64,000 nt of DNA from Lignipirellula cremea (GCF_007751035.1 NZ_CP036433.1:7545001-7609000), one strand, 5' to 3'; shown: positions 7,916-16,667, counted from the stretch's first letter. Numbers and translations are program-made. Notes: a model not told the origin generated them from the letters alone.

Positions 7916-8313
7916 CTTTCCTGCTCTTTGTTAGCTTGCTGTTGCAGTTTCTCACGAATTTCTGGCAGCGGGTATTCGGTGATCGGAATCTCCAGCTCGG
8001 CGACTTCCCGTAGTCGCAGCCAGCCGCGGGTGGCCAGCTCTTCCCGCCGGGCGACAAATTCCGGATCGAGCGTCCGTTTGTCAAACACGCCCGTCACCTC
8101 GACGGGTTCAAACCGCTCTTCCACGATAAACTGCGCCAGGGTCGGATTACAGCGAATGTGCCTTTCCGGCGAAGTGTGGAGTGTTTCGGGATCAAGCATG
8201 CCTGTCACGTAGCGCAGGTACAGATCGCTGTCGCTCAACAATTCCACATCCGCTCCGCAAACCTCGCACAGGTAACCTTCTTCACATTTGGCCATCGTCA
8301 ACTGTCCACCCAT
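7912..8313 (-). CDS. Small conserved hypothetical protein with an N-terminal CxxC motif
   Basis: A 133-residue acidic, soluble protein. The N-terminus holds 'CEEGYLCEVCGADV', a possible zinc knuckle. A region follows that contains 'YLRYVTGMLDPETLHTSPERHIRCNPTLAQFIV', then a charged C-terminal helix ending in Gln, Lys and Glu. I recognise no named domain. The stop overlaps the proC start by 4 bp, which argues for a real, co-translated gene. Translation may begin at the second Met (8295), which would put the CxxC pair closer to the N-terminus. Confidence 0.7.
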   Translation of the reverse strand: MGGQLTMAKCEEGYLCEVCGADVELLSDSDLYLRYVTGMLDPETLHTSPERHIRCNPTLAQFIVEERFEPVEVTGVFDKRTLDPEFVARREELATRGWLRLREVAELEIPITEYPLPEIREKLQQQANKEQER

Positions 8314-8407
8314 ACCGGAAACGTTTCGCCGGCCCCGCCTGGCTGGCTTTGCGGATTGGATGGTAATCGTCCCCGCGAAGGAAAGGAAGGTCAGGGCGGC
8401 GTCAGCT

Positions 8408-9418
8408 TCAGGACCGCAGGTCGATCAAGGTACGTCCCTGGTGCTGGCCCTGCAGCATTTTTTCCACTTCGGCGAAAACCGTATCGAGCGTAACTGTCTT
8501 GACGCCGTTCTCTATGTCATTGGGTTTCCAGTCGCCTGCCAGCAACCCCCAGACCTGTTCCCGGCGCGCCCGGCTGCAGTAAGCCGTGCCGACGCCGGCC
8601 AGGGTAACGCCGCGCAGGATAAAGGGGAAAACGGTCATCTCAAGCTTTCCCCCTCCCGCCATGCCGCATGCGGCCACACAGCCGTTGAGCGACGTTTCCC
8701 GCAAAATGTTGACCAGCGTTTGTCCGCCGACCGTATCCACGGCCCCGGCCCAGCGGGCCGACAGTAACGGCGGTTTGGGATCACGCTCCATCTCCTGGCG
8801 ACCCAGGAGCGAGCTGGCGCCAAGTTCTGTCAGCCAGCCCGACGCTTCCGGTTTGCCGGAAACGGCCGTCACCCGGTAACCCAGGCGATGCAGGAACCCG
8901 ATGGCGTAACTGCCGACGCCGCCTGTGGCGCCGGTCACCACGATATCGCCGTCCTCAGGTTTGACGCCGTGCTCGACCAGGGCCAGAACGCACTGGGCGG
9001 CCGTGAGCCCCGCGGTGCCAAAGGTCATGGTCTCTTTGGCCGACATTCCGGCCGGCAGTTTCATCAACCAGTCGGCCGGGACCCTGGCGTATTCCGACCA
9101 GCCGCCCCAGTGAGTGACTCCCAGCTCGTATCCGGTCGCAAAAACAGAGTCGCCGGGCTCAAAATGGGACGAGGTGCTGGCGACCACTTCTCCCGCCAGA
9201 TCAATACCCGGCGCCAGCGGCAACTTTCTCGCCACCCCGCGGTCGCCCGTCGCAGCCATGGCGTCCTTGTAATTCAACGAGGAAAAAGCCACGCGGACCA
9301 GTACTTCGCCCGGGGGCAGGTCGTTAACCGTTTGCTGTTCCACCGCGCCTGACGGGTATTTGTCGCCCTGGCGGACCAGGAAACAGCGAAACGCCGTTGC
9401 CGGAGAAGATGCGTTCAT
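8408..9418 (-). CDS. YhdH/AcuI-type NADPH-dependent medium-chain reductase (acryloyl-CoA reductase-like)
   Basis: 336 residues. The zinc-free quinone-oxidoreductase branch of the MDR superfamily is recognised by 'SSLNYKDAMAATG', 'PLAPGIDLAGEV' and the NADPH-binding 'VTGATGGVGSYAIGFL'. 'AVDTVGGQTLVNIL' and the C-terminal 'GRTLIDL' are typical of YhdH/YhfP/AcuI proteins. AcuI reduces acryloyl-CoA to propionyl-CoA; substrate assignment is by family only. The open frame extends to 9694, but the extra 92 residues are low-quality Arg/Pro-rich sequence. A GGGAG ribosome-binding site sits just before the ATG at 9418, which matches where homologues start. Confidence 0.88.
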   Translation of the reverse strand: MNASSPATAFRCFLVRQGDKYPSGAVEQQTVNDLPPGEVLVRVAFSSLNYKDAMAATGDRGVARKLPLAPGIDLAGEVVASTSSHFEPGDSVFATGYELGVTHWGGWSEYARVPADWLMKLPAGMSAKETMTFGTAGLTAAQCVLALVEHGVKPEDGDIVVTGATGGVGSYAIGFLHRLGYRVTAVSGKPEASGWLTELGASSLLGRQEMERDPKPPLLSARWAGAVDTVGGQTLVNILRETSLNGCVAACGMAGGGKLEMTVFPFILRGVTLAGVGTAYCSRARREQVWGLLAGDWKPNDIENGVKTVTLDTVFAEVEKMLQGQHQGRTLIDLRS

Positions 9419-10221
9419 GGGACTCCCAGCTTGCGAAAAAAAGTGACGGGAAACGACCCTGGGCGAGCAACTTTGTATCGGACCGCAACCCGCCGGCGCG
9501 GTCAACCGGGCGCCTTTCCCGTCGGGCCCTCCCTTCGTTTCAGCGGTCCCCGTCCCGCCTGCCCGGAAATCACGCCCCGCTGGCCCGGACTGGCAAACTT
9601 TTTTTTGGCGGCGTCGAACGCTTCCACGAGGCTCCACGGCGGCTTCTATGTCTTCTGCCGAACCCGGAAAACTAAAGCCGCATGCCTGGGGCAATAGCTG
9701 TAAGCATCCACCCGACCCCCAGATGGCAACCTTTAAAAACAGATTTGGTAATTTGTAAGGAAATCCTTCTAGTAGAAAAATAATACGAAATGATGCATCT
9801 CAAAGATACAAGCTCCTTCCAATGAGCCGACTGATACGGGGATCGAGCAAACCTGCGCTGGAAAGACGCCTGGATCGTACCATTTTCAAGGAAAAAACGC
9901 TGTTATTTCTGTGGTTCCCACAATCTCTACGCCTAGGATCAGCATTTCACAGGCGATGCATTTTAACCACGGGTTTATCAGTAGATTGATGACCAATATT
10001 GCAAAAGTTCACGAAAAGCTCTAGCACCCCAGCGCACTCCAAGGGCCGTCCGATCGTCGAATTCCTGCCCTTCACGACGTTCCCTGAGGGGCCGCCCGCA
10101 ACGAATTCAGTGAGCTGGCATACATATTTAGATTGCTTCCTGCATTCCGCTTTTGGTAGACTGCTATCAACAGAGATAGAGGGGATAGAGCCGCGATAGC
10201 ACTTCCCCGCGAGACATCGGT
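9419..10221. other. Intergenic region (about 800 bp), no gene seen
   Basis: The first 260 bp are GC-rich and hold only overlapping shadow frames, including the spurious N-terminal extension of the reductase gene. From about 9700 to 10200 the sequence becomes clearly AT-richer, with runs such as TTTAAAAAC and GTAGAAAAATAATACG and no open frame of note. It separates divergent transcription units and probably carries their promoters. No tRNA or structured RNA was recognised by eye. Confidence 0.6.
10133..10162 (+). promoter_or_regulatory. Possible sigma70-like promoter for the LuxR-type regulator
   Basis: TTGCTT at 10133-10138 and TAGACT at 10157-10162 are separated by 18 bp, with the regulator's ATG 60 bp further on. 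This is a plausible housekeeping promoter in AT-rich sequence. Planctomycete promoters are poorly defined, so this is a weak prediction. Confidence 0.25.
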
Positions 10222-10890
10222 ATGACCGATCTTATCATTTACATTGTTGAACCTGATCTCACGAATGGGCGTTCGCTCGTTGAGTTACTAACCAATCATG
10301 GCCACCGCTCCGAACTTTATTCCTCGGGCGAGAAACTCCTCGAACAGTTCAAACCCAATCGTCAAGGTATCCTCATACTTGCTCTGGATCTCCCTGGGAT
10401 CGCCGGTATCGATCTGTTGCTGCACCTGACGCAGCTGGCTCCGTACCTGCCGGTGATCGCCGTGAGTCAACGGGGCGACGTGAGCACCGCCGTAAAAGCA
10501 ATTAAATCAGGCGCCCTGACGCTGGTGGAAAAACCCGTCACCGCCGATGCCATTCTGGAAGCGCTCGCCGAAGCGTTCCAGTATCAGCATCGGTGTCGAC
10601 GTGCGGAATCCAAGCGGCAAAAGGTCATGCGCCTGATGCATTCGCTGACCAGCAAAGAGCGCGAGGTGCTGGACCGGCTGGTAGAAGGAATGCCCAATAA
10701 ACAGATCGCCAGGCGGCTGGATATTGGCTTGCGCACGGTCGAGCTGCGCCGCTCCAATATCTTGAAAAAGTTCGGCGTGAAATCATTGGCGGAGGCAGTC
10801 AAAATCGCCATACTGTACGAACTGTACATGGAAGATAACCTGGTGCCCGAAGGCCCCGACATCGACGGGCTCGGCTCCCCGGCGACCTGA
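10222..10890 (+). CDS. FixJ/NarL-type response regulator with a degenerate receiver domain
   Basis: A 222-residue protein with an N-terminal receiver-like domain (residues 4-120) and a C-terminal LuxR helix-turn-helix (about 140-205). In the receiver the acidic pair is reduced to 'EPD', and the expected phospho-acceptor Asp is replaced by Ala: the strand reads 'ILALDLPG' where FixJ has 'VTDVRMPG'. The Ser switch residue ('AVSQRGD') and the 'EKP' Lys are kept. The HTH region has 'LTSKEREVLDRLVEG' and 'NKQIARRLDIGLRTVELRRSNILKKFGV', which is intact. It is probably a DNA-binding regulator controlled without classical phosphorylation. No histidine kinase is adjacent. Confidence 0.85.
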   Translation: MTDLIIYIVEPDLTNGRSLVELLTNHGHRSELYSSGEKLLEQFKPNRQGILILALDLPGIAGIDLLLHLTQLAPYLPVIAVSQRGDVSTAVKAIKSGALTLVEKPVTADAILEALAEAFQYQHRCRRAESKRQKVMRLMHSLTSKEREVLDRLVEGMPNKQIARRLDIGLRTVELRRSNILKKFGVKSLAEAVKIAILYELYMEDNLVPEGPDIDGLGSPAT

Positions 10891-11008
10891 ATCTCCCGTC
10901 CAGGGTTAAAAGGTTCACCCCTGAGCGGTCGTCGAGCGAGTACGACAGGTCCCACTCATCACGCGATCCATGCTGCTTGTTCCGCCCTGCAGGCCGGCGC
11001 CGCTCCCC

Positions 11009-12124
11009 ATGATCCCCACCTTGTCGCCCCAGAAACGGGCCGCCATGAAGCTGTCCCTGGTTCCGGGCGTCGGCCCGCGCATCTACCAGGACCTGGTCCA
11101 GCGATTTGGCGACCCCCTGAGCGTCTTCTCGGCGGCTCCCAGCGAACTTCGCAGCACGCCGGGGGTCGGCCCCAAACTGCTGGCGGCCTTGCTCCAGGCG
11201 GACGAACTGACGAACGTCGATCAGGAACTGGCTCTTTGCGGCGAGCACCAGATCTCCCTGCTGGCGACCAGCGACGACGACTATCCGCGGCCACTGCAGG
11301 ACATCCCCGATCCGCCGCCGCTGTTGTATCTGCGGGGCAACCTGCTGCCGACCGACGCCATCGCCATCGCCATTGTCGGCTCACGGCACGCCACGCACTA
11401 CGGCTCCACCCAGGCCGAACGCCTGGCCGGCGGGCTGGCCCGCGCCGGCATTACGGTCGTCAGCGGCCTGGCCCGGGGAATCGACAAGGCGGCCCACCGC
11501 GGGGCGCTCGCCGCAGGTGGAAGAACGCTCGCTGTTCTCGGCAGCGGCGTGCTGAACATTTACCCGCCCGAACATGACAAACTGGCCCAGGACGTGATCG
11601 CCCACGGAGCCTTGCTAAGCGAGTACCCGCCGCAAAAGCCGCCGTCGCAAGGTTCGTTCCCGCAGCGGAACCGGATCGTCACCGGGCTGAGCCTGGGGGT
11701 GATCGTCGTCGAAGCCAGCGAGCGATCCGGCGCGCTGATCTCGGCCCGGCATGCGTTGGAGCAGAATCGCGAGGTGTTCGCCGTGCCAGGCAGCGTCGAC
11801 AGCCGCAACTCCCGCGGCTGCCATCGACTAATCCGCGACGGGGCCCGTCTGGTGGAAACGGTCGACGATGTGCTGGAAGAACTCGGCCCGCTGGTCGAAG
11901 GCGTAACGACCGACAACGGCGCGGAAGTCCGCCATCCGGCCGAGCTGAAGCTCAGCGAGATGGAGCGGCAAGTGCTCGATGCGATTCCGACCGAGCCCGC
12001 CACGATCGATACGGTTGTCGCCAGCAGCCGTCTGCCAATCCATAACGTGCTGGCGACCATCAGCGTGCTGGAAATGCGGCGACTGGTCCGCCGCCTGGGC
12101 GGGCAGCGGCTGGTTCGGCTTTAA
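11009..12124 (+). CDS. dprA: DNA-processing protein DprA/Smf
   Basis: About 371 residues. DprA binds incoming single-stranded DNA and loads RecA during natural transformation. It has an N-terminal helix-hairpin-helix-like region ('LVPGVGPRIYQDLV' and 'TPGVGPKLLAALL') and the central Rossmann-like DprA domain with 'IAIVGSRHAT', 'VVSGLARGIDKAAHRGAL', 'LGSGVLNIYP', 'FPQRNRIVTGLS' and 'ALISARHALEQNREVFAVPG'. The C-terminal winged helix ends in 'RRLGGQRLVRL'. The frame opens at 10970, but the ATG at 11009 fits the family better; neither has a clear ribosome-binding site, and 11045 is also possible. Confidence 0.93.
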   Translation: MIPTLSPQKRAAMKLSLVPGVGPRIYQDLVQRFGDPLSVFSAAPSELRSTPGVGPKLLAALLQADELTNVDQELALCGEHQISLLATSDDDYPRPLQDIPDPPPLLYLRGNLLPTDAIAIAIVGSRHATHYGSTQAERLAGGLARAGITVVSGLARGIDKAAHRGALAAGGRTLAVLGSGVLNIYPPEHDKLAQDVIAHGALLSEYPPQKPPSQGSFPQRNRIVTGLSLGVIVVEASERSGALISARHALEQNREVFAVPGSVDSRNSRGCHRLIRDGARLVETVDDVLEELGPLVEGVTTDNGAEVRHPAELKLSEMERQVLDAIPTEPATIDTVVASSRLPIHNVLATISVLEMRRLVRRLGGQRLVRL

Positions 12125-12131
12125 ATTGTTC

Positions 12132-12262
12132 TAGTGCTGCGTCAAGGCAAAGAGTTCGGGTTCTTCCAATTAGCCGTTTTGGCGATAGCCACGGTTAACT
12201 AAAAGGAACAGCGGCTCGCGCGAAAATGGCCAAACCTGAAATGGAAACTTGACGCACCACCA
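12132..12262. repeat. 131-bp MITE-like element with 15-bp terminal inverted repeats
   Basis: The left end 12132-12146 (TAGTGCTGCGTCAAG) and the right end 12248-12262 (CTTGACGCACCACCA) are inverted repeats matching at 13 of 15 positions. The enclosed sequence of about 100 bp is AT-richer than the genes and non-coding. The element sits right after dprA in the gap before the convergent acyltransferase gene. It has the size and architecture of a miniature inverted-repeat element, but no target-site duplication was established. Confidence 0.5.
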
Positions 12263-12350
12263 GGTTCTTTGTTGTTGGTTGTTCGAGCTCTGATCGCAGT
12301 TGAGTTACTCGTTCTGAGCGAAAGACGAAATCCTTGCGGCATCGGCCGGG

Positions 12351-13172
12351 TCAGGGCTGCTTCCGTGGCGGGCGGCGATTTCGCTGTTCGCTGAGCGCCA
12401 TGTCGGCTTCGATCTGTTGGCGGCTGGCCATCCACTTTTTACCGGCCAGCTTCGGCTGCACATCCAGGCGACCCGCCAGCCGCGTGATCTGCGATAAACA
12501 GGCGAGCATGACTGTCTGCAGTTGTTCGCTGTTCCGTTCATCGCAACCGGCGACCGAGATCGGCTCGCCAAACTGCACGCGGACTTTCGCCGTCATGAAA
12601 AACGGGCTCCAGGGCGTCTGGTTATAAGGCGACCCTTCGATATAGCAGGGTATCAGCGGCACGCCCGCCTTGATGGCGATCATCGCCGCGCCGGGCCGGC
12701 ACGGCAGCAGGAACGCGTCGGTCATGTTGATCCGGCCTTCGGGAAAAACGCCGATCACGCCGCCTTGCGACGCATAGCGGATGGCCGCCTTGGTGGCCGC
12801 TGTGTCCACGCCCGTCCGCCGGACCGGAATCACCTGGCACGCCCTTAAGAACCAGCCAAACGCTGGGTGCACGACATACTCCCGGGCGACCATCCAGTGA
12901 ACAACGCGTCCTGCCGCCAGTTGCACAAAGAACGGATCGACACTGCTGCGGTGATTGGAAACAATCACTGCCCCCTGGCCAGTCGGCAGTGGGAGCGGAT
13001 CGGGAAACCGCGTCCGCCAGAGAAAGCGGGTCAAAAGCACATTGACGAAATAAAGAGCCGATTGCATCAGGTTGTAAGGGCTGCGCGCGTACAGCCGCCA
13101 CAACGCCGCCGCCAACACACAGGCCAGCAGGGCGAAAAACAGCAAGGCGGACTGCAGCGTCGTCATCGGCAA
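12351..13172 (-). CDS. 1-acyl-sn-glycerol-3-phosphate acyltransferase family protein (PlsC-like)
   Basis: A 273-residue membrane-anchored acyltransferase. A hydrophobic N-terminal segment (residues 8-27) is followed by the PlsC domain, with motif I 'NHRSSVDP' (catalytic His and Asp), motif II around 'VIPVRRTG', motif III 'VFPEGRIN' and motif IV 'VPLIPCYIEG'. Enzymes of this group acylate lysophosphatidic acid or other lysolipids at the inner membrane. The C-terminus is basic and Gln-rich. It lies 42 bp downstream of the fumarylacetoacetase-family gene on the same strand. Confidence 0.88.
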   Translation of the reverse strand: MPMTTLQSALLFFALLACVLAAALWRLYARSPYNLMQSALYFVNVLLTRFLWRTRFPDPLPLPTGQGAVIVSNHRSSVDPFFVQLAAGRVVHWMVAREYVVHPAFGWFLRACQVIPVRRTGVDTAATKAAIRYASQGGVIGVFPEGRINMTDAFLLPCRPGAAMIAIKAGVPLIPCYIEGSPYNQTPWSPFFMTAKVRVQFGEPISVAGCDERNSEQLQTVMLACLSQITRLAGRLDVQPKLAGKKWMASRQQIEADMALSEQRNRRPPRKQP

Positions 13173-13214
13173 ATTCCTTGCATTTCCAGCGACCAGCCGA
13201 CGCGTGCGCCCGAC

Positions 13215-14081
13215 TTAATGTGCGGGCTCTGCTTCGACGGGATTTCGCAGCAGGCCAAGGCCTTCGATTTCCACTTCGACCACGTCCCCCGGCTGCAGGA
13301 AAATGGGCGGCTTGCGGGCGGCTCCCACTCCCGGCGGCGTGCCCGTGAAAATCACGTCACCCGGCTCAAGCGTACAAACGGAAGACACATGGGCGATCAA
13401 CTGGGGGACCGAGAAGATCAGCTGCGAGGTGCTGGACTTCTGCATGGTTTGTCCGTTCAAACGCAACTCGATCGCCAGGGCTCCCGGATCGGCGATTTCG
13501 TCGGCGGTGATCATTTCTGGACCGAACGGGGCGAACGTGTCGAACGTCTTCCCCAGCAGCCACTGGCCGCCCGGCGTGCCTTTTTGCCAGTCCCGGGCGG
13601 AAACATCGTGGCCGCACGCATAGCCGGCCACATGATCCATCGCCGACGCCTCGGGAATGTGCTTCCCGCCTTGGCCGATCACCACTACCAGTTCGGCCTC
13701 GTAATCGACCTTGCTGCTGCTGGCGGGTAACACGATCGCGTCGCCATGGGCGGAAACGGCGGTCGGGAATTTACAGAACACGACCGGCTGTGAGGGAATC
13801 TCGGCGCCCGTTTCGGCGGCATGGTCGGCGTAGTTCAACCCGATGCAGATGACTTTCCCGGGGTCAGGAATCGGCGCCAGCAGGCGGACTTCGGCAGGGT
13901 CGATCGCCGTTCCTTTTTCTGCAGCGGCGGTCGCCAGTTGCAGCCCGTCCGCCCCCAGGGCCAGCAGGGCCTTGAGCGACGCGGGGATGCGGCTGTCGGT
14001 CTGGTGCAGGTCCACATACTGGCCCTCGCGAACGGCGCCAATCCGCACGGAGCCAGCTCGTTCAAAGGTCACAAAATGCAT
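13215..14081 (-). CDS. Fumarylacetoacetate hydrolase family protein
   Basis: 288 residues. The FAH C-terminal domain is clear: 'PGKVICIGLNYADHAAETG', 'KVDYEAELVVVIGQGG' (metal-binding Glu residues), 'GYACGHDVSARDWQ', 'WLLGKTFDTFAPFGP' and 'LEPGDVIFTGTPPGVG'. The family covers fumarylacetoacetases, acylpyruvate hydrolases and 2-keto-4-pentenoate-type hydratases and decarboxylases, so the substrate is undetermined. The frame opens 57 codons earlier, but the ATG at 14081 with a CAGGAAA site before it matches the usual family N-terminus ('MHFVTFERAG'). Confidence 0.9.
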   Translation of the reverse strand: MHFVTFERAGSVRIGAVREGQYVDLHQTDSRIPASLKALLALGADGLQLATAAAEKGTAIDPAEVRLLAPIPDPGKVICIGLNYADHAAETGAEIPSQPVVFCKFPTAVSAHGDAIVLPASSSKVDYEAELVVVIGQGGKHIPEASAMDHVAGYACGHDVSARDWQKGTPGGQWLLGKTFDTFAPFGPEMITADEIADPGALAIELRLNGQTMQKSSTSQLIFSVPQLIAHVSSVCTLEPGDVIFTGTPPGVGAARKPPIFLQPGDVVEVEIEGLGLLRNPVEAEPAH

Positions 14082-14453
14082 TTTTAATTTTCCTGAGGTA
14101 ATGGCCGCTTTTGGTAATGAATATAACGAATCCGCGGAGAGCAGGCACTGGTCCGCAAGTAGCAGGCAGACCTCGGCCTGCAGCCGTCCCGGGAGCTGAA
14201 ATTGCCCGAGGCGAAACCTGGTAAATCTCCCGACCGATGAAACTGCGAACATCAGAGTCCATGCATGGATAACCTTAGCGGTTCGGCGTTACAACCGGCG
14301 CCATCGGCGCCATCGGAAAAAAAAGAAGACGGTAAGCAGACAGCCGCGCTGGTCTGTTTGACGGCGCCCCGTATTCGACCTAATTTTTTTGAGGAACACC
14401 AGCGGCGGCGTGCCTCTGATGATTTGCCTTTCCATTGAAAGACCTCCCCGCTG
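14082..14453. other. Divergent intergenic region, no gene seen
   Basis: This separates the leftward FAH-family gene from the rightward HD/PAS/GGEEF gene, so it should hold promoters for both. A small direct repeat (GGCGCCATCGGCGCCATCGG) lies near 14300, and poly-A and poly-T runs lie near 14320 and 14384. No convincing -35/-10 pair, RNA gene or small ORF was found. Confidence 0.5.
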
Positions 14454-16667
14454 ATGGATAACCCGTCGTACTCCAGTTCGACGTCTTCGCTGGGCGAATT
14501 CCCTGTCGAGCAGTCGACGCCGCAGAAACCCTCGGCGCTTTCGAATCTGCTCGAAAATGTGGATGAGTCCCAGCAGATGGCCACGGCACGGTCGCGGGCG
14601 GAATATGCGCACCAGAACAAGCTAGTCGCCGTGCGACTGGGAGTCGCCAGCGCGTTATTCAGTGCGTTGCGGCTCAAGCACCCTCCCACCGCCGCCCACT
14701 GTCTGCGGGTCGCCCTGAATTGCTCCGCCTGGGGTTTGTCCGTCGAGATCACCGACGAAGAACGCGACGAAATCGAAGTCGCCGCCCTGCTGCACGATGT
14801 CGGAAAAATCGGCGTGCCCGACCGCATCCTGCAGAAATGCGGCAAGCTGACCGAAGACGAATACTCCCTGATTGAGCACCATCGCCAGAACGGCCTCGCC
14901 ATTCTTTCCTGCTGCAGCGACTCCAAAACGCTCCTGGAAATTGTGCGTTACACGGGCGGCTGGTTCAACGGCGCCCGCGAAGGCTTCGACCGCGCGGGAA
15001 TGGACTTGCCGCTGGGGTCCCGTCTGCTGTCGATTGTCGATGCGTTTGATTCGATGACGACCGACCATGTGTATCGCAAAGCGTTATCGCGCGACCGCGC
15101 CATGAACGAACTGTTCGAAGGGGCTGGCACCCAGTTTGATCCCGAGCTGATTCAACAATTCGCCGCGTTGCTGAGTTCGGAAAGCGTCGGCTTCAATGAA
15201 CGCGTCAGCCGACGGTGGCTGCATGAACTGTACCCGGAAGCGACTAACGCCCTGTGGTGCTCGGGAAATGTCACTGCCGCGGCGACCCAGCTGCCTTCGA
15301 TCAACAGCCTGTTCCATCACAAACTGCTCGACAGCATGCACGATGCGGTCGTATTCATCGACTCGGACCGGCGCATTTTCCTCTGGAACCGCGCCGCGGA
15401 ACGTTTGACCGGCGCCACCAACAGCCAGGTCTGCGACGGCGCCTGGACGCCCGAGATCATCGGCCTCCGCGACGAAATGGGCCGCTATTTGACTGAAGAA
15501 AACTGCCCCGTGCTGACCTGCCTGGGCAATGGCCAGCAGTCGCTGCGTCGGCTGTCGATTCGGGCCCGCGAGAACAAAGAGATGTCGGTCGACGCCCACA
15601 TCAGCCCTGTCGTCGGCCGCGACGGCATCGTGCATGGCGTGACCCTGGTGTTGCACGATGCTTCTCCCGAAGTCGACCTGCAGGAAAGGGTGGAGAAACT
15701 GGCCGACAAAGCCACGCGCGATCCGCTGACCGGCGTCGCCAATCGGGCCCAGTTCGACGACGCCCTGGCCGAGCTGGTCGAAACGGGCCTGCAACGCGGC
15801 GTCGCTTCCAGCCTGATCATTTGCGATATCGACTTTTTCAAAAAGATCAACGATACCTACGGCCACCAGGCCGGCGACGACGCCCTGGTCAGCTTTGCCG
15901 CCCTGCTCACGCGGTTCTGCCGGCCCGGCGATCTGGTCGCCCGCTACGGGGGCGAAGAATTCATCATGCTCTGCATGGAATGCGAAAACGCCTCCGCCAC
16001 CAGCAAGGCGGAAGAGCTGCGCCGTGAACTGGCCGGCACCCCGTTGCCGATGCTCGCGGGCAAGTGCATTACCGCCAGCTTTGGCGTCACCGAGCTCCAG
16101 GAAGGCGACACCCCCGAAACCATGCTCCGCCGGGCCGATCGGGCCCTGATGCAAGCGAAAGATCTCGGTCGCAATACGGTCGTGCAGCTGGGCGCCGGTA
16201 TGGCGGGCGAACCGACCCCACAGCAAACGACCGGCTGGTTCAACTGGTTCAAGTCGTCCTCGCCCGACCAGCTGCTGGAACGGAAGCTGATCACGGCCGT
16301 GCCGATTGGCGTGGTGGTGGAAAAACTGCGTGGGTTTGTCGCCGATCATCACGCCCAGATTGTCAGCATCGAAGAAGACAACATCTCGCTGAAGATCGAA
16401 GGACATGGCCAGCAGCAGTCTCGCCGGAACGACGACCGGCCCGTGCCGTTCTCGATCGAGCTGAGTTTTGAAGAGACGGAAATCCCGTCGCCAGGCCGCA
16501 TCGGACCGATGTCGCGCACGCTGATCCTGGTTTCGATCCGACCGATTCGCCATCGCGACCGGCGCCGTTCGAACGCCCTGGAACGGGCCCGGCAGCTGCT
16601 CTCCAGCTTGCGTTCCTACCTGGTCGCGCAGGACTACCTGCCGCCGCCTCCCGTCGACAACAAGTAG
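14454..16667 (+). CDS. HD-domain / PAS / GGDEF cyclic-di-GMP signalling protein
   Basis: 737 residues. Residues 75-240 form an HD-GYP-like domain with 'LLHDVGKIGVPDRIL' and 'HHRQNG', but the HHE..DG.GYP segment is replaced by 'RYTGGWFNGAREGF', so two metal-ligand histidines and the GYP loop are missing. A PAS domain follows (about 290-400, 'HDAVVFIDSDRRIFLWNRAAERLTG'). The GGDEF domain (about 420-580) has 'DPLTGVANR', 'DIDFFKKINDTYGH' and an intact 'RYGGEEF', so diguanylate cyclase activity is expected. The last 150 residues may be a PilZ-like or unknown domain. It is probably a cyclase with a regulatory, inactive phosphodiesterase-like module. Confidence 0.85.
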   Translation: MDNPSYSSSTSSLGEFPVEQSTPQKPSALSNLLENVDESQQMATARSRAEYAHQNKLVAVRLGVASALFSALRLKHPPTAAHCLRVALNCSAWGLSVEITDEERDEIEVAALLHDVGKIGVPDRILQKCGKLTEDEYSLIEHHRQNGLAILSCCSDSKTLLEIVRYTGGWFNGAREGFDRAGMDLPLGSRLLSIVDAFDSMTTDHVYRKALSRDRAMNELFEGAGTQFDPELIQQFAALLSSESVGFNERVSRRWLHELYPEATNALWCSGNVTAAATQLPSINSLFHHKLLDSMHDAVVFIDSDRRIFLWNRAAERLTGATNSQVCDGAWTPEIIGLRDEMGRYLTEENCPVLTCLGNGQQSLRRLSIRARENKEMSVDAHISPVVGRDGIVHGVTLVLHDASPEVDLQERVEKLADKATRDPLTGVANRAQFDDALAELVETGLQRGVASSLIICDIDFFKKINDTYGHQAGDDALVSFAALLTRFCRPGDLVARYGGEEFIMLCMECENASATSKAEELRRELAGTPLPMLAGKCITASFGVTELQEGDTPETMLRRADRALMQAKDLGRNTVVQLGAGMAGEPTPQQTTGWFNWFKSSSPDQLLERKLITAVPIGVVVEKLRGFVADHHAQIVSIEEDNISLKIEGHGQQQSRRNDDRPVPFSIELSFEETEIPSPGRIGPMSRTLILVSIRPIRHRDRRRSNALERARQLLSSLRSYLVAQDYLPPPPVDNK

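Noticed and set aside
9419-9694. N-terminal extension of the YhdH/AcuI-type gene
   Set aside because: The 92 extra residues are Arg/Gly-rich and unlike the family, while the ATG at 9418 has a good ribosome-binding site.
10116-10137. Possible sigma54 promoter (TGGCAT ... TTGC)
   Set aside because: The spacing between the two parts is 11 bases rather than 5, so it does not fit the -24/-12 consensus.
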